Of a DNA stretch of 64,000 nucleotides, positions 29,613 to 39,493 are shown piece after piece. Location: contig JALCMW010000004.1 in assembly GCA_022648685.1 (NCBI GenBank), forward strand, positions 186,001 through 250,000, written 5' to 3'. Position 1 is the stretch's first letter. Each line of letters starts with the position of its first letter. The translations under genes and the position numbers were made by a program. Under the pieces are notes generated by a model. That model was given only the letters and a program-made list of their open reading frames with translations. It ran no database searches and was not told the DNA's origin. This stretch comes from Bacteroidales bacterium (GTDB lineage: Bacteria; Bacteroidota; Bacteroidia; Bacteroidales; UBA932).

Positions 29613-30623
29613 TTAGCGTCTCATACGACGTGAAGGCCTGGTAAGAATGGCCTCGGATTCATTTTCCCTCTTTTTTACCATCAGGGAATACTCTTTGTCG
29701 GACATGGATAAATCGAAATAATTCACAGGATTCACACAATGTCCCCTGTAAATTACTTCATAATGCAGATGAGGTCCGGTAGACCTCCCGGAATTGCCCG
29801 TTTCGCCTATGCAGTCTCCGCGCTTGATTTTCATACCATCTGAAACATTGATCAGTTTCATATGCGCATATCTGGTTTCATATCCGAAACCGTGATCGAT
29901 AAGGACGGAATTGCCATATCCGAAGAAATCATAGCTGACCTTCTCGACTACACCGTCACCGGTAGCATAAACGGGATTGCCTGTATGACAGGCAAAATCC
30001 TGTCCGGTATGCATTTTCACTCTCCCAGTAAAAGGATCCGATCTGAAACCGAATCCGCTGGAAAGCCTGTACAGCCGGTGGTCCGGATTAATAGGCGGAA
30101 TGGCAGGGATACATGAAGCCATGTCCCCGGCTTTTCTGGCCATGGTCATGACTTCGTCGAAAGACTTGCTCTGGACATATGTTTTCTTTGTAAGGATATC
30201 CAGTCGGACGGTTGTCTTTTTGAGCTGGCTGTTATTGTCGAGGACATCCAGATAAGCATATCTGTTCACACCGCCGAAACCGGCGTTACGTACGGCGGAA
30301 GGAATTTCATTCATACCGAAAACCAATCTGTAGATATCATCATCCCTCATCTCCAGAGAAGAAAGAACGGCATCGTACTTGTCCAGCTTCCTGTTCATGA
30401 GATCAATCTTGGAAGACCATTTGGCATTCTGCATCTTCAGGAGAGCCGTTTTCGGCAATTCAAGGCCTAATACGGAAGTGAAAAGCCAGAAATACAAGAA
30501 ACCCAGTCCCGCGCCTGCAGCCAGAACCGAGAACCACTTGAGAACCCTGGATTTCGCAGAAACCTCTTTGATCTCATACATAAGTGTCTCCGGGTTCAGA
30601 ATGTATTTTTTGAAACTCGACAT
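29613..30623 (-). CDS. M23 family metallopeptidase (paralogue of neighbour)
   Basis: HTGQDFACHTGNPVYATGDGVV...GPHLHYEVIYRG; N-terminal TM. Confidence 0.93.
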   Translation of the reverse strand: MSSFKKYILNPETLMYEIKEVSAKSRVLKWFSVLAAGAGLGFLYFWLFTSVLGLELPKTALLKMQNAKWSSKIDLMNRKLDKYDAVLSSLEMRDDDIYRLVFGMNEIPSAVRNAGFGGVNRYAYLDVLDNNSQLKKTTVRLDILTKKTYVQSKSFDEVMTMARKAGDMASCIPAIPPINPDHRLYRLSSGFGFRSDPFTGRVKMHTGQDFACHTGNPVYATGDGVVEKVSYDFFGYGNSVLIDHGFGYETRYAHMKLINVSDGMKIKRGDCIGETGNSGRSTGPHLHYEVIYRGHCVNPVNYFDLSMSDKEYSLMVKKRENESEAILTRPSRRMRR

Positions 30624-30731
30624 TTGCGCAAATATACTCTTTTTTGAGAAAAATATTATAATTTTGCTTCTTCAATACATAAAGGCATTCAAAGAATGAA
30701 AATTTTATGCCAAACAAATCCTTCAAAAGAT

Positions 30732-33350
30732 ATGACATCTAAAGAGATAAGAAAGACATTCCTTGATTTTTTCGCTTCAAAGCATCATATGATAGTACCT
30801 TCCGCCCCGATGGTAGTTAAAAACGATCCTACGCTGATGTTCACGAATGCAGGAATGAATCAATTCAAAGATATATTCCTCGGAAACACGGTACCTAAGA
30901 CGAAAAGGGCGACCGACTCACAGAAATGCCTGAGAGTAAGCGGAAAGCACAACGACCTCGAAGAAGTCGGGCATGATTCGTACCATCATACCATGTTCGA
31001 AATGCTCGGTAACTGGAGTTTCGGGGATTATTTCAAGACCGAAGCCATAGACTGGGCCTGGGAACTTCTCACCGATGTCTACAAAATAGACAAGGAAAGA
31101 TTATATGCCACGGTGTTCAAAGGAGACGAGAAAGATGGGACCGGTCCCGATGAAGAAGCAAAACAGACATGGCTAAAACACCTGCCGGCCGAACGGATTC
31201 TTCCCGGCGACAAACACGATAATTTCTGGGAAATGGGAGATACGGGCCCGTGCGGTCCTTGCAGCGAGATCCACATCGACCTTAGGGATGACACCGAGAG
31301 GTCGGCCATCCCGGGAAAAGACCTTGTCAATAAAAGCAATCCACTTGTAATAGAGATATGGAATCTGGTATTCATGCAGTACAACAGGAAAGCCGACGGG
31401 TCGCTGGAACCGCTTCCTGCACGCAATATCGATACGGGAATGGGCTTCGAAAGACTTTGCATGGTACTACAGGGCAAAAAAAGCAATTACGACACGGATG
31501 TCTTTTCAGGAATAATACACAAAATAGAAGAACTCAGCGGACATAAATATCACGAAAGTGAGAAAACCGACATAGCTATGAAAGTCATCGCCGATCATAT
31601 AAGGGCGATAACGTTTTCGATAGCGGACGGACAACTGCCTTCAAATGTAAAGGCAGGATATGTCATAAGAAGAATTCTCAGGAGAGCCGTCCGCTACGGT
31701 TACACTTTCCTCGGCTTCAACGAACCTTTTCTCTGCAGGCTTGCAAGCCAGGTCGCAGACGACATGGGCGACGCATATCCGGAAATAAGGAAGCAGTTGA
31801 AATTGATAGAGAATGTCATCCGCGAAGAAGAAATGGCATTTCTCAGGACCCTTGACAGGGGTATAAAGATGCTTGACGACCAGATGAGGAAATCCGTGAA
31901 GCTGAAGACCATAAGCGGTACTGATGCTTTCCTGCTTTACGATACTTACGGTTTCCCTATCGATCTTACGGAATTGATAGCCTCGGAAAACGGCTTTTCC
32001 GTCGATATGGAAGGCTTCGGAAGGGAGCTTGACAAACAAAAGGAAAGAGCCCGCAACGCAACTTCAAATGAATTCGGAGACTGGACGGAATACCATAACG
32101 CGGAAGAAGAGATTTTCATGGGATATGATTACACGGATCTTGACGGCGTCCATCTGCTGAAACAGCGCACTGTAAAATCAAAGAACAAGACAATGTTCCA
32201 GTTGGTATTCGACCGTACTCCTTTCTATGCCGAAATGGGAGGGCAAATCGGAGACACCGGATATATCATTTCCGAAAACGGAGAAAAGACAGCGATACTA
32301 GACACCATAAAAGAGAATAATCTTACGATTCATGTGGCGGAAAAGATTCCTTCCGACTGTTCGGGGACATTCTCATTGCATGTTGACGCCGCAAGAAGAA
32401 CGGCCATAACAAACAACCATACGGCTACGCATTTGCTGGATAATGCACTCCGCTCAATTCTTGGAAAGCATGTGGAACAGAAAGGTTCATATGTAGGCCC
32501 TGATTATTTCCGCTTCGATTTTTCACATTTTTCCAAAATGGCTGACAGCGAAATAGCAGAAGCCGAGAAAAAAGTAAATGCCCTGATAAGAGCCGATCTT
32601 CCGCTGGAAGAAAACAGATCTGCAACTATGGATGAAGCAAAAGCCATGGGGGCGATCGCCCTTTTCGGGGAAAAATACGGAGACAAGGTCAGAGTTGTGA
32701 AATTCGGAAATTCCATTGAACTTTGCGGGGGAACGCATACATCTTCCACCGGACATATAGGATTGTTCAAGATAGTGTCCGAAAGCGCGATAGCTGCTGG
32801 GGTCCGCCGTATAGAAGCTGTGACAGGAAATGCAGCGGAGAATTATATATCAGGGATGCAGGAGACGCTCAAAGAATCGAAAGAACTTCTGAACAATCCT
32901 GCGGATCTTGCCGCGGGAATAAAAAAGATAATGGAAGAGAATACGGATCTCAAGAAGAAACTAGAATCCGTGATTGCTGAGAAGACGGAAGATCTCGCCG
33001 TGAAAATGATTGGCGGAATACAAGAAACAAACGGAATGAAAATAATATCCTTTACGGATGAAGAAGATCCTTCCATGGTGAAGAATGCAGCTGCCATCGT
33101 CAGGAAAAAGGCAAAAGGATGTATTATCGCAGGGGCTTTCATTTACAATGACAAGCCGAATCTCGTTCTGATGTACCCGGAAGAAATGGTAGCCGCAGGA
33201 CGGAATGCAGGCAAAGACATAAGGGAAGCGGCAAAACTCATCCAGGGAGGAGGAGGAGGACAGCCAGGGCTGGCTTCCGCAGGAGGAAAGAATGCCCAAG
33301 GGCTCGGACAGGCACTTGAAGATATGATATGCCGGGCTGCGGGCAAATAG
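30732..33350 (+). CDS. alaS: Alanyl-tRNA synthetase
   Basis: MTSKEIRKTFLDFFASKHHMIVPSAPMVVKNDPTLMFTNAGMNQFKD; TATHLLDNALR; ELCGGTH. Confidence 0.98.
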   Translation: MTSKEIRKTFLDFFASKHHMIVPSAPMVVKNDPTLMFTNAGMNQFKDIFLGNTVPKTKRATDSQKCLRVSGKHNDLEEVGHDSYHHTMFEMLGNWSFGDYFKTEAIDWAWELLTDVYKIDKERLYATVFKGDEKDGTGPDEEAKQTWLKHLPAERILPGDKHDNFWEMGDTGPCGPCSEIHIDLRDDTERSAIPGKDLVNKSNPLVIEIWNLVFMQYNRKADGSLEPLPARNIDTGMGFERLCMVLQGKKSNYDTDVFSGIIHKIEELSGHKYHESEKTDIAMKVIADHIRAITFSIADGQLPSNVKAGYVIRRILRRAVRYGYTFLGFNEPFLCRLASQVADDMGDAYPEIRKQLKLIENVIREEEMAFLRTLDRGIKMLDDQMRKSVKLKTISGTDAFLLYDTYGFPIDLTELIASENGFSVDMEGFGRELDKQKERARNATSNEFGDWTEYHNAEEEIFMGYDYTDLDGVHLLKQRTVKSKNKTMFQLVFDRTPFYAEMGGQIGDTGYIISENGEKTAILDTIKENNLTIHVAEKIPSDCSGTFSLHVDAARRTAITNNHTATHLLDNALRSILGKHVEQKGSYVGPDYFRFDFSHFSKMADSEIAEAEKKVNALIRADLPLEENRSATMDEAKAMGAIALFGEKYGDKVRVVKFGNSIELCGGTHTSSTGHIGLFKIVSESAIAAGVRRIEAVTGNAAENYISGMQETLKESKELLNNPADLAAGIKKIMEENTDLKKKLESVIAEKTEDLAVKMIGGIQETNGMKIISFTDEEDPSMVKNAAAIVRKKAKGCIIAGAFIYNDKPNLVLMYPEEMVAAGRNAGKDIREAAKLIQGGGGGQPGLASAGGKNAQGLGQALEDMICRAAGK

Positions 33351-33376
33351 CACCCTGCTGAAAACCGATTTTTAAG

Positions 33377-35848
33377 ATGAAGAAACTTGACAGATTCATA
33401 GTAACCTCATTCATAGGACCTTTCGTAGCGATCCTATTCGTGGTTATTTTTATTCTGATGATGCAGTTTCTGTGGGTATATATTGATGAACTGGTAGGAA
33501 AAGGCCTTGGGGTGAAAATCCTTGCCGAGTTTTTATTATGGGGTACTTGCACAATTCTGCCGCTGGCTTTGCCTTTATCCACATTGCTTGCAGGCATGAT
33601 GACGTTGGGCCAGATGGGTGAAAATAACGAATTGATCGCCCTGAAGGCTGCAGGAATTTCACTTACAAGAGTAATCACCCCGCTGATCATCATTTCGGGA
33701 TTAATAAGTATCGGGGCCTTCTTCACCTCCAATGATCTGGTACCTCTCGCCTATAATAAGATTTATACACTGAGGGATGATATCGGAAAGACCAAAGAAG
33801 AGATAAAGATTCCATCCGGAACTTTCTATGACGGCATAGAAGGGTATGTCCTCCGTGTGAAATCCAGGAATGAAAAAACCGGAATGCTATACGGCCTGAT
33901 GGTTTACGATCATTCGGATAATAAAGGAAACAACAACCTGACTCTCGCGGATTCCGGAATCATAAAAATGTCGAAAGCAAAAGATTATCTTACATTCAAA
34001 TTGTTCAAGGGATCCAACTATAAAGAAACTAACAGCTGGACTTACAGGGATACTTCCTTTCAATTGCAGAAAATCGATTTCGATAAACAGGCAATGGTGA
34101 TACCGTTGAAGAACTACGCTTTCAAGCAATCGGACACAGCCCGATTCGGAGACCAGGTAAAAGCCATGAACCTGACACAGCTGTTCCAGGGAAAAGATTC
34201 GCTGGAAAGGACACAGTCTGAATCACATAATAAATTCCTATCCGGAATATCGTATGAAGATTGCATCCTTTTCGGAAAACAGCTGGATTCCGCGGCGGTA
34301 AAAGATCCCGCGAAGAATTTCCATGACAAAAATTACCTCAAATGGAAAAACGATAATGAGAAAATAATGGCTTTCCAGAGAGCCGAAGCCAATGCCAACG
34401 AATTCAGCGGCAACCTGAATCAATTGAAGATGGAAACGTTCTCAAGCACGTACATACTGCGGAGGACAAAAGTGGAAATGCTGAGAAAATTCGCTCAGGC
34501 GCTTGCCTGCCTGATAATGTTTTTCATAGGCGCACCGTTGGGGGCCCTCATACGCAAAGGCGGTCTGGGAACGCCTGCGATAATTTCAGTATTGTTTTTT
34601 GTATTGTATTGGGTGATAGACATAACAGGGACTAAATTAGCCAGGGACGGGGCAGTTTCCGCAGCTCTGGGCGTATCGATTTCAACCCTTGTACTGTTCC
34701 CTACCGGCATGTTCCTCACATGGAAAGCGGTACACGACTCCACTTTCATGAATACGGACAATTTCGGGAATTGGTGGAAAAAACAAAAAAGCAGAATAAT
34801 GAGTATATTCAGAAAAACAAGAATAGTATATATGGGAACTCCGGAATTTGCCATAGCACCGCTGGATGCCCTAATGAAAAATAATTACAAGATAGTCGGA
34901 GTAGTCACAACCGCAGACAAACCGAGCGGCCGGGGTTTGAAGATGAACGAATGTCCGGTCAAGAAATATGCGGTGGAGCATGGAATTCCAGTACTGCAGC
35001 CGGAAAAACTTAAAGATCCGCAATTTCTGAAAAGCCTGAAAGACCTTAAAGCCGACATGTTCATAGTAGTAGCTTTCAGAATGCTTCCCGAAGAAGTATG
35101 GTCGATGCCGAAACTGGGGACTTTCAATCTGCATGCCGCACTGTTGCCGCAATACAGAGGAGCTGCGCCTATCAATTGGGCAATCATCAACGGAGAACAT
35201 CTGACAGGGGCGACCACATTCATGATTGACAAGGATATCGATACAGGAGGCATAATTCTGAGACAGGAACTTCGCATAAGCGACACGGATACTGCCGGCG
35301 ATATTCATGACAGACTTATGGAAATAGGAGCAGATCTCGTACTGCGTACTGCCGAAGGAATAATAGAAAAGAATGTGGAGACACGGATTCAAAGAAGTTT
35401 CATACAAGGGTCGGAAGTACTCATGCCGGCACCTAAGATCACGAAAGCCCTCTGCTTCATAGATTGGAACGATTCCGTTTCACGTATTTACAATCTCATA
35501 AGGGGACTCAGCCCGTCTCCAGGCGCTTATACCGAATTGACGGCGGAAGGAAAACAATCCATGCAAATGAAAATCTTCATGGCGGAGAAAATCTACGGAA
35601 ACGGGTATGAGGAGATGAAAAAAGCCTCCGGCAAAGAAACAGTGCATCCTGGCGATATAATCTCCGACGGAAAAACGTTCTTCGCATTTGCCGCTTCAGA
35701 CGGAGCATTATCGGTAAAGGACTTGCAGATTTCAGGGAAGAAAAGAATGGGAATAAAGAATTTCCTCGCAGGATTCAGGGATGCCGGGAAATATATGGCC
35801 GTACCCGGGACATCCAAATCCGAAATAGATAAAATAACAATGAAATAA
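33377..35848 (+). CDS. LptF/LptG-type permease fused in frame to methionyl-tRNA formyltransferase
   Basis: N-part YjgP/YjgQ permease; C-part begins near 34799: RIVYMGTPEFAIAPLDAL...TFNLHAALLPQYRGAAPINWAIINGE (Fmt). Confidence 0.85.
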   Translation: MKKLDRFIVTSFIGPFVAILFVVIFILMMQFLWVYIDELVGKGLGVKILAEFLLWGTCTILPLALPLSTLLAGMMTLGQMGENNELIALKAAGISLTRVITPLIIISGLISIGAFFTSNDLVPLAYNKIYTLRDDIGKTKEEIKIPSGTFYDGIEGYVLRVKSRNEKTGMLYGLMVYDHSDNKGNNNLTLADSGIIKMSKAKDYLTFKLFKGSNYKETNSWTYRDTSFQLQKIDFDKQAMVIPLKNYAFKQSDTARFGDQVKAMNLTQLFQGKDSLERTQSESHNKFLSGISYEDCILFGKQLDSAAVKDPAKNFHDKNYLKWKNDNEKIMAFQRAEANANEFSGNLNQLKMETFSSTYILRRTKVEMLRKFAQALACLIMFFIGAPLGALIRKGGLGTPAIISVLFFVLYWVIDITGTKLARDGAVSAALGVSISTLVLFPTGMFLTWKAVHDSTFMNTDNFGNWWKKQKSRIMSIFRKTRIVYMGTPEFAIAPLDALMKNNYKIVGVVTTADKPSGRGLKMNECPVKKYAVEHGIPVLQPEKLKDPQFLKSLKDLKADMFIVVAFRMLPEEVWSMPKLGTFNLHAALLPQYRGAAPINWAIINGEHLTGATTFMIDKDIDTGGIILRQELRISDTDTAGDIHDRLMEIGADLVLRTAEGIIEKNVETRIQRSFIQGSEVLMPAPKITKALCFIDWNDSVSRIYNLIRGLSPSPGAYTELTAEGKQSMQMKIFMAEKIYGNGYEEMKKASGKETVHPGDIISDGKTFFAFAASDGALSVKDLQISGKKRMGIKNFLAGFRDAGKYMAVPGTSKSEIDKITMK

Positions 35849-35849
35849 A

Positions 35850-36545
35850 ATGGGAAAAAGCCTGGTCATCATAGGCAACGGTCAATTTCCCGTTACCGAA
35901 TACCCTGTATACAAGATACGTTCTGCAGATTACATCATATGTTGTGATGGAGCATTGGGAACATTCATGAGAAAAAGAGCCGGTTTGGGAAAGACTCTTC
36001 CCGATGTAATCATAGGCGATATGGATTCCCTTGTTCCCGATGTCCTTGCGGGAATCATGGATTCCGTACCGGAGGACGAAAGAAGGACTCTGGAGAAACG
36101 TTTGGTACATATCGAAGAACAGGAAAACAACGACCAGACAAAGGCTTTCATATATGCAATGGAAAATTTCAAAGATATTGATGCAATACATATAGTGGGA
36201 GCTACGGGATTACGGGAAGATCATACAATCGGGAACATGTCCCTTCTGATGGAATACACCAGGATGTATGATCTGGATTCCCTGGGCATAACCATTGATA
36301 TGATCTCGGATTATTCCACCATCTTTCCAATAAAGGACTCCATTTCGCTGACGATCGGAAAAGGACGGAACATTTCCATCTTTTCTCCTGATAACTCATT
36401 GAAAATAAAATCACAAGGTTTGATCTGGCCAGTAGACAACGTGGTTTTTGACAATTGGTGGAAAGCGTCACTGAACCGTGCTTCGGAGAATGAAATCAAG
36501 TTGACATTCAACCATCCGTCGATAGCTTTGATCGTATTGGAATAA
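35850..36545 (+). CDS. thiN: Thiamine diphosphokinase
   Basis: IICCDGALGTF, DVIIGDMDS, NDQTKAFIYA, GATGLREDHTIGN. Confidence 0.92.
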   Translation: MGKSLVIIGNGQFPVTEYPVYKIRSADYIICCDGALGTFMRKRAGLGKTLPDVIIGDMDSLVPDVLAGIMDSVPEDERRTLEKRLVHIEEQENNDQTKAFIYAMENFKDIDAIHIVGATGLREDHTIGNMSLLMEYTRMYDLDSLGITIDMISDYSTIFPIKDSISLTIGKGRNISIFSPDNSLKIKSQGLIWPVDNVVFDNWWKASLNRASENEIKLTFNHPSIALIVLE

Positions 36546-36615
36546 ACAGAAGCAACAATTTTTATATCTTTATTTTTTCGTATCTTTAAGAACTGTTAAA
36601 ATTAATTGACAAGCT

Positions 36616-37926
36616 ATGGATACTCTGAAAGAAAAAATACCTGCAGCTTCAGATCTTGATTCCGAAGCCCTCGATTATCACAAATCTTTTCCTGCCGGAA
36701 AATTAGGCATATTCCCTACGAAACCGGCAACTACACAACACGATTTAGCCCTGGCTTATACCCCCGGCGTGGCCGCGCCATGTCTGGAGATACAAAAAGA
36801 TCCATATAAATCGTATACCTATACAAACAAAGGAAATCTCGTCGCAGTGATTTCCAACGGAACCTCAATACTGGGACTTGGGAATATCGGGGCGCTGGCC
36901 GGAAAACCGGTGATGGAAGGAAAAGGCCTCCTGTTCAAGATTCTGGGTGGAATAGATGCAATAGACATCGAGATAGATGCCCGCGATGTCGATGATTTTT
37001 GCAATACCGTGAAAAACATTTCGCCGTCATTCGGAGGAATAAACCTGGAAGACATCAAAGCTCCCGAATGTTTCGCGATAGAAAAAAGGCTCAAGGAGGA
37101 ACTTGACATACCGGTAATGCATGACGACCAGCATGGTACCGCGATTATTACTTCCGCAGCCCTCATGAACGCCATGGAAATAGCCGGCAAAAAAGCTGAA
37201 GACGTAAAGCTGACGGTCAACGGAGCCGGTTCGGCGGCGATTGCCTGCACCAGGATGTTCATGAAAATAGGCATCAGGAAAAAGAACATCATCATGTGCG
37301 ACAGCAAAGGCGTCGTGAGGAAAGACAGAACGGATATAAATGAATTCAAAAGGGAATTTGCAACCGATATAGACGCACATACATTGGACGAGGCTATAGA
37401 AGGCTCGGATATATTCGCGGGATTCTCCAAAGGCGGAATACTGAAAGACAGCATGGTCCGTAAAATGGCCGTCAATCCGATAATCCTGGCTCTCGCCAAC
37501 CCATATCCGGAAATCGGATACAAGGAAGCAAAAGCCGCCAGGCCGGATGCCTTGATCGCCACTGGAAGATCGGATGATCCAAACCAGGTGAACAACGTCA
37601 TAGCTTTTCCTTATGTTTTCAGAGGCGCTCTGGATACAAGGGCGACCGGGATAAATGACGAGATGAAACTTGCCGCCGCAAAGGCCATATCCGGACTCGC
37701 AAAAGAACCGGTGCCGGATACCGTAAAAAAAGCTTATAATATGACTGAATCCGATTACGGTCCCGATTATTTCATACCGAAAGCTCTGGATCCAAGGCTT
37801 CTCAAGACCGTTTCCACCGCAGTGGCAAAAGCTGCCATAGAATCCGGGGCAGCCAGAAAGAATATCACAGACTGGGACGCATATGCATCCGGACTCGGAA
37901 AATATGAGAAATACCGCACCGTCTGA
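36616..37926 (+). CDS. NAD(P)-dependent malic enzyme, stand-alone (no phosphotransacetylase domain)
   Basis: LALAYTPGVAAPCLEI, HDDQHGTAIITSAALMNA, NGAGSAAIACTRM; ends at 436 aa. Confidence 0.93.
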   Translation: MDTLKEKIPAASDLDSEALDYHKSFPAGKLGIFPTKPATTQHDLALAYTPGVAAPCLEIQKDPYKSYTYTNKGNLVAVISNGTSILGLGNIGALAGKPVMEGKGLLFKILGGIDAIDIEIDARDVDDFCNTVKNISPSFGGINLEDIKAPECFAIEKRLKEELDIPVMHDDQHGTAIITSAALMNAMEIAGKKAEDVKLTVNGAGSAAIACTRMFMKIGIRKKNIIMCDSKGVVRKDRTDINEFKREFATDIDAHTLDEAIEGSDIFAGFSKGGILKDSMVRKMAVNPIILALANPYPEIGYKEAKAARPDALIATGRSDDPNQVNNVIAFPYVFRGALDTRATGINDEMKLAAAKAISGLAKEPVPDTVKKAYNMTESDYGPDYFIPKALDPRLLKTVSTAVAKAAIESGAARKNITDWDAYASGLGKYEKYRTV

Positions 37927-37958
37927 GACTATACGGAACACAAGAAAACAAATAGCTT

Positions 37959-39482
37959 ATGCTTAAGACAATAAGAAGAATCTTAGCAGCATTTTCATTC
38001 ATTTTCATCACTTTGCTGTTTCTCGATTTTACCGGCACTTTGCAAAAATGGTTCGGCTGGCTAGCCAGAATACAATTTCTGCCGGCAATCATGGCACTTA
38101 ACCTGGCCGTGATCATAGCCTTGATTCTGATAACAATCGTTTTCGGACGTATATATTGTTCCGTAATTTGTCCTTTGGGGATATTCCAGGACCTGATATC
38201 ATGGATGAGCGGAAAGCGGAAAAAGAAAAAAATGAGGTTTTCTTATTCGCCCGAAAAGAAATGGATCAGATACGGAGTCTTCGTGCTTTTCGCAATAGCG
38301 CTGATTTCAGGCATACATGCATTCGTTTCCATTCTTGCACCTTACAGTTCTTATGGAAGGATAGCACAGAATCTTTTCTCGCCCGTTTATCTGTGGATGA
38401 ATAATTTCCTGGCGTTCATAGCGGAAAAAGCAGACAGTTTTGCATTTTATTCAAAGGATGTCTGGATAAAAAGCCTGCCGACCTTCGTCATAGCCGCATT
38501 GACTTTTGCAATCATTTTCATATTGGCATGGAAAAACGGCAGGACATATTGCAATACCGTTTGTCCTGTGGGAACGATTTTAAGTTTCTTCTCAAGATTC
38601 TCGTTGTTCAGACCGATAATAAATACGGAGAAATGCAAAACGTGCCATATCTGCGAAAGGAAATGCAAAGCTGCATGCATAGATCTGAAAACGCACAAGA
38701 TAGATTACAGCAGGTGCGTGGACTGTTTCGACTGCATAGACAACTGCCGTTTCGATGCTATGGAATATCGTTTCGCATATGGAGTAAAACCGAAAAACGG
38801 CTCATCAGGAAACGGAGGGGAACATGATTTGAAAAATGAAAATTCCTCCGGAAAGTTGTCGAGACGCGCATTCCTGACTACAACTGCAATAGCCGTTACC
38901 GCCGCTACAGTAAAAGCCGGAGAGAAGAAAATTGACGGCGGTCTGGCAATGATAACCGACAAAAAGATTCCGGAAAGGAAAGAACGGCTCACACCTTTCG
39001 GGTCCGTAAGCATAGATCATTTTTACGATTGCTGTACGGCCTGCCAGCTTTGCGTATCCGTATGTCCCAACGAAATCCTGCGTCCATCCGTTGAGCTCGA
39101 ATACCTGATGCAGCCTGTGATGTCCTATGAAAGAGGATATTGCCGTCCGGAGTGCGTCAAATGTTCCGAAGTATGCCCGTCCGGCGCCATCCTGAAAATA
39201 ACTCCGGAAGAAAAGACCGCTATCCATATAGGTACTGCCGTAGTGGACTATGACCTTTGCGTAGTAAACACGGACAACGTGAATTGCGGGAACTGCGCCC
39301 GGCATTGTCCTGCAGGCGCAATAAGGATGCTGCGCAAGGATCCGGACAATCGTGAATCGCTAAGAATCCCTTCCGTAATAGAAGAAAGATGCATCGGATG
39401 CGGAGCCTGCGAAAACCTGTGTCCTTCAAGGCCATACAGTGCAATCCATGTGGACGGATTGAAAATACATAGAACCGATTAA
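37959..39482 (+). CDS. NapH-like membrane polyferredoxin fused to NapG-like ferredoxin with internal twin-arginine motif
   Basis: N-terminal TMs with YCSVICPLGIFQD and YCNTVCPVGTIL; central LSRRAFLTTTAIAVTAATVKA; C-terminal CxxC ferredoxin clusters. Confidence 0.87.
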   Translation: MLKTIRRILAAFSFIFITLLFLDFTGTLQKWFGWLARIQFLPAIMALNLAVIIALILITIVFGRIYCSVICPLGIFQDLISWMSGKRKKKKMRFSYSPEKKWIRYGVFVLFAIALISGIHAFVSILAPYSSYGRIAQNLFSPVYLWMNNFLAFIAEKADSFAFYSKDVWIKSLPTFVIAALTFAIIFILAWKNGRTYCNTVCPVGTILSFFSRFSLFRPIINTEKCKTCHICERKCKAACIDLKTHKIDYSRCVDCFDCIDNCRFDAMEYRFAYGVKPKNGSSGNGGEHDLKNENSSGKLSRRAFLTTTAIAVTAATVKAGEKKIDGGLAMITDKKIPERKERLTPFGSVSIDHFYDCCTACQLCVSVCPNEILRPSVELEYLMQPVMSYERGYCRPECVKCSEVCPSGAILKITPEEKTAIHIGTAVVDYDLCVVNTDNVNCGNCARHCPAGAIRMLRKDPDNRESLRIPSVIEERCIGCGACENLCPSRPYSAIHVDGLKIHRTD

Positions 39483-39493
39483 GAATACAATAT

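Noticed and set aside
28641-30623. Adjacent paired M23 peptidases as a novel system
   Set aside because: Membrane-anchored M23 genes next to alaS and a MerR-type gene look like ordinary cell-envelope genes; nothing unusual seen.
36819-37941. 260-aa and 304-aa minus-strand ORFs across the malic enzyme gene
   Set aside because: Antisense shadow ORFs of a strongly recognised enzyme; compositionally implausible proteins.
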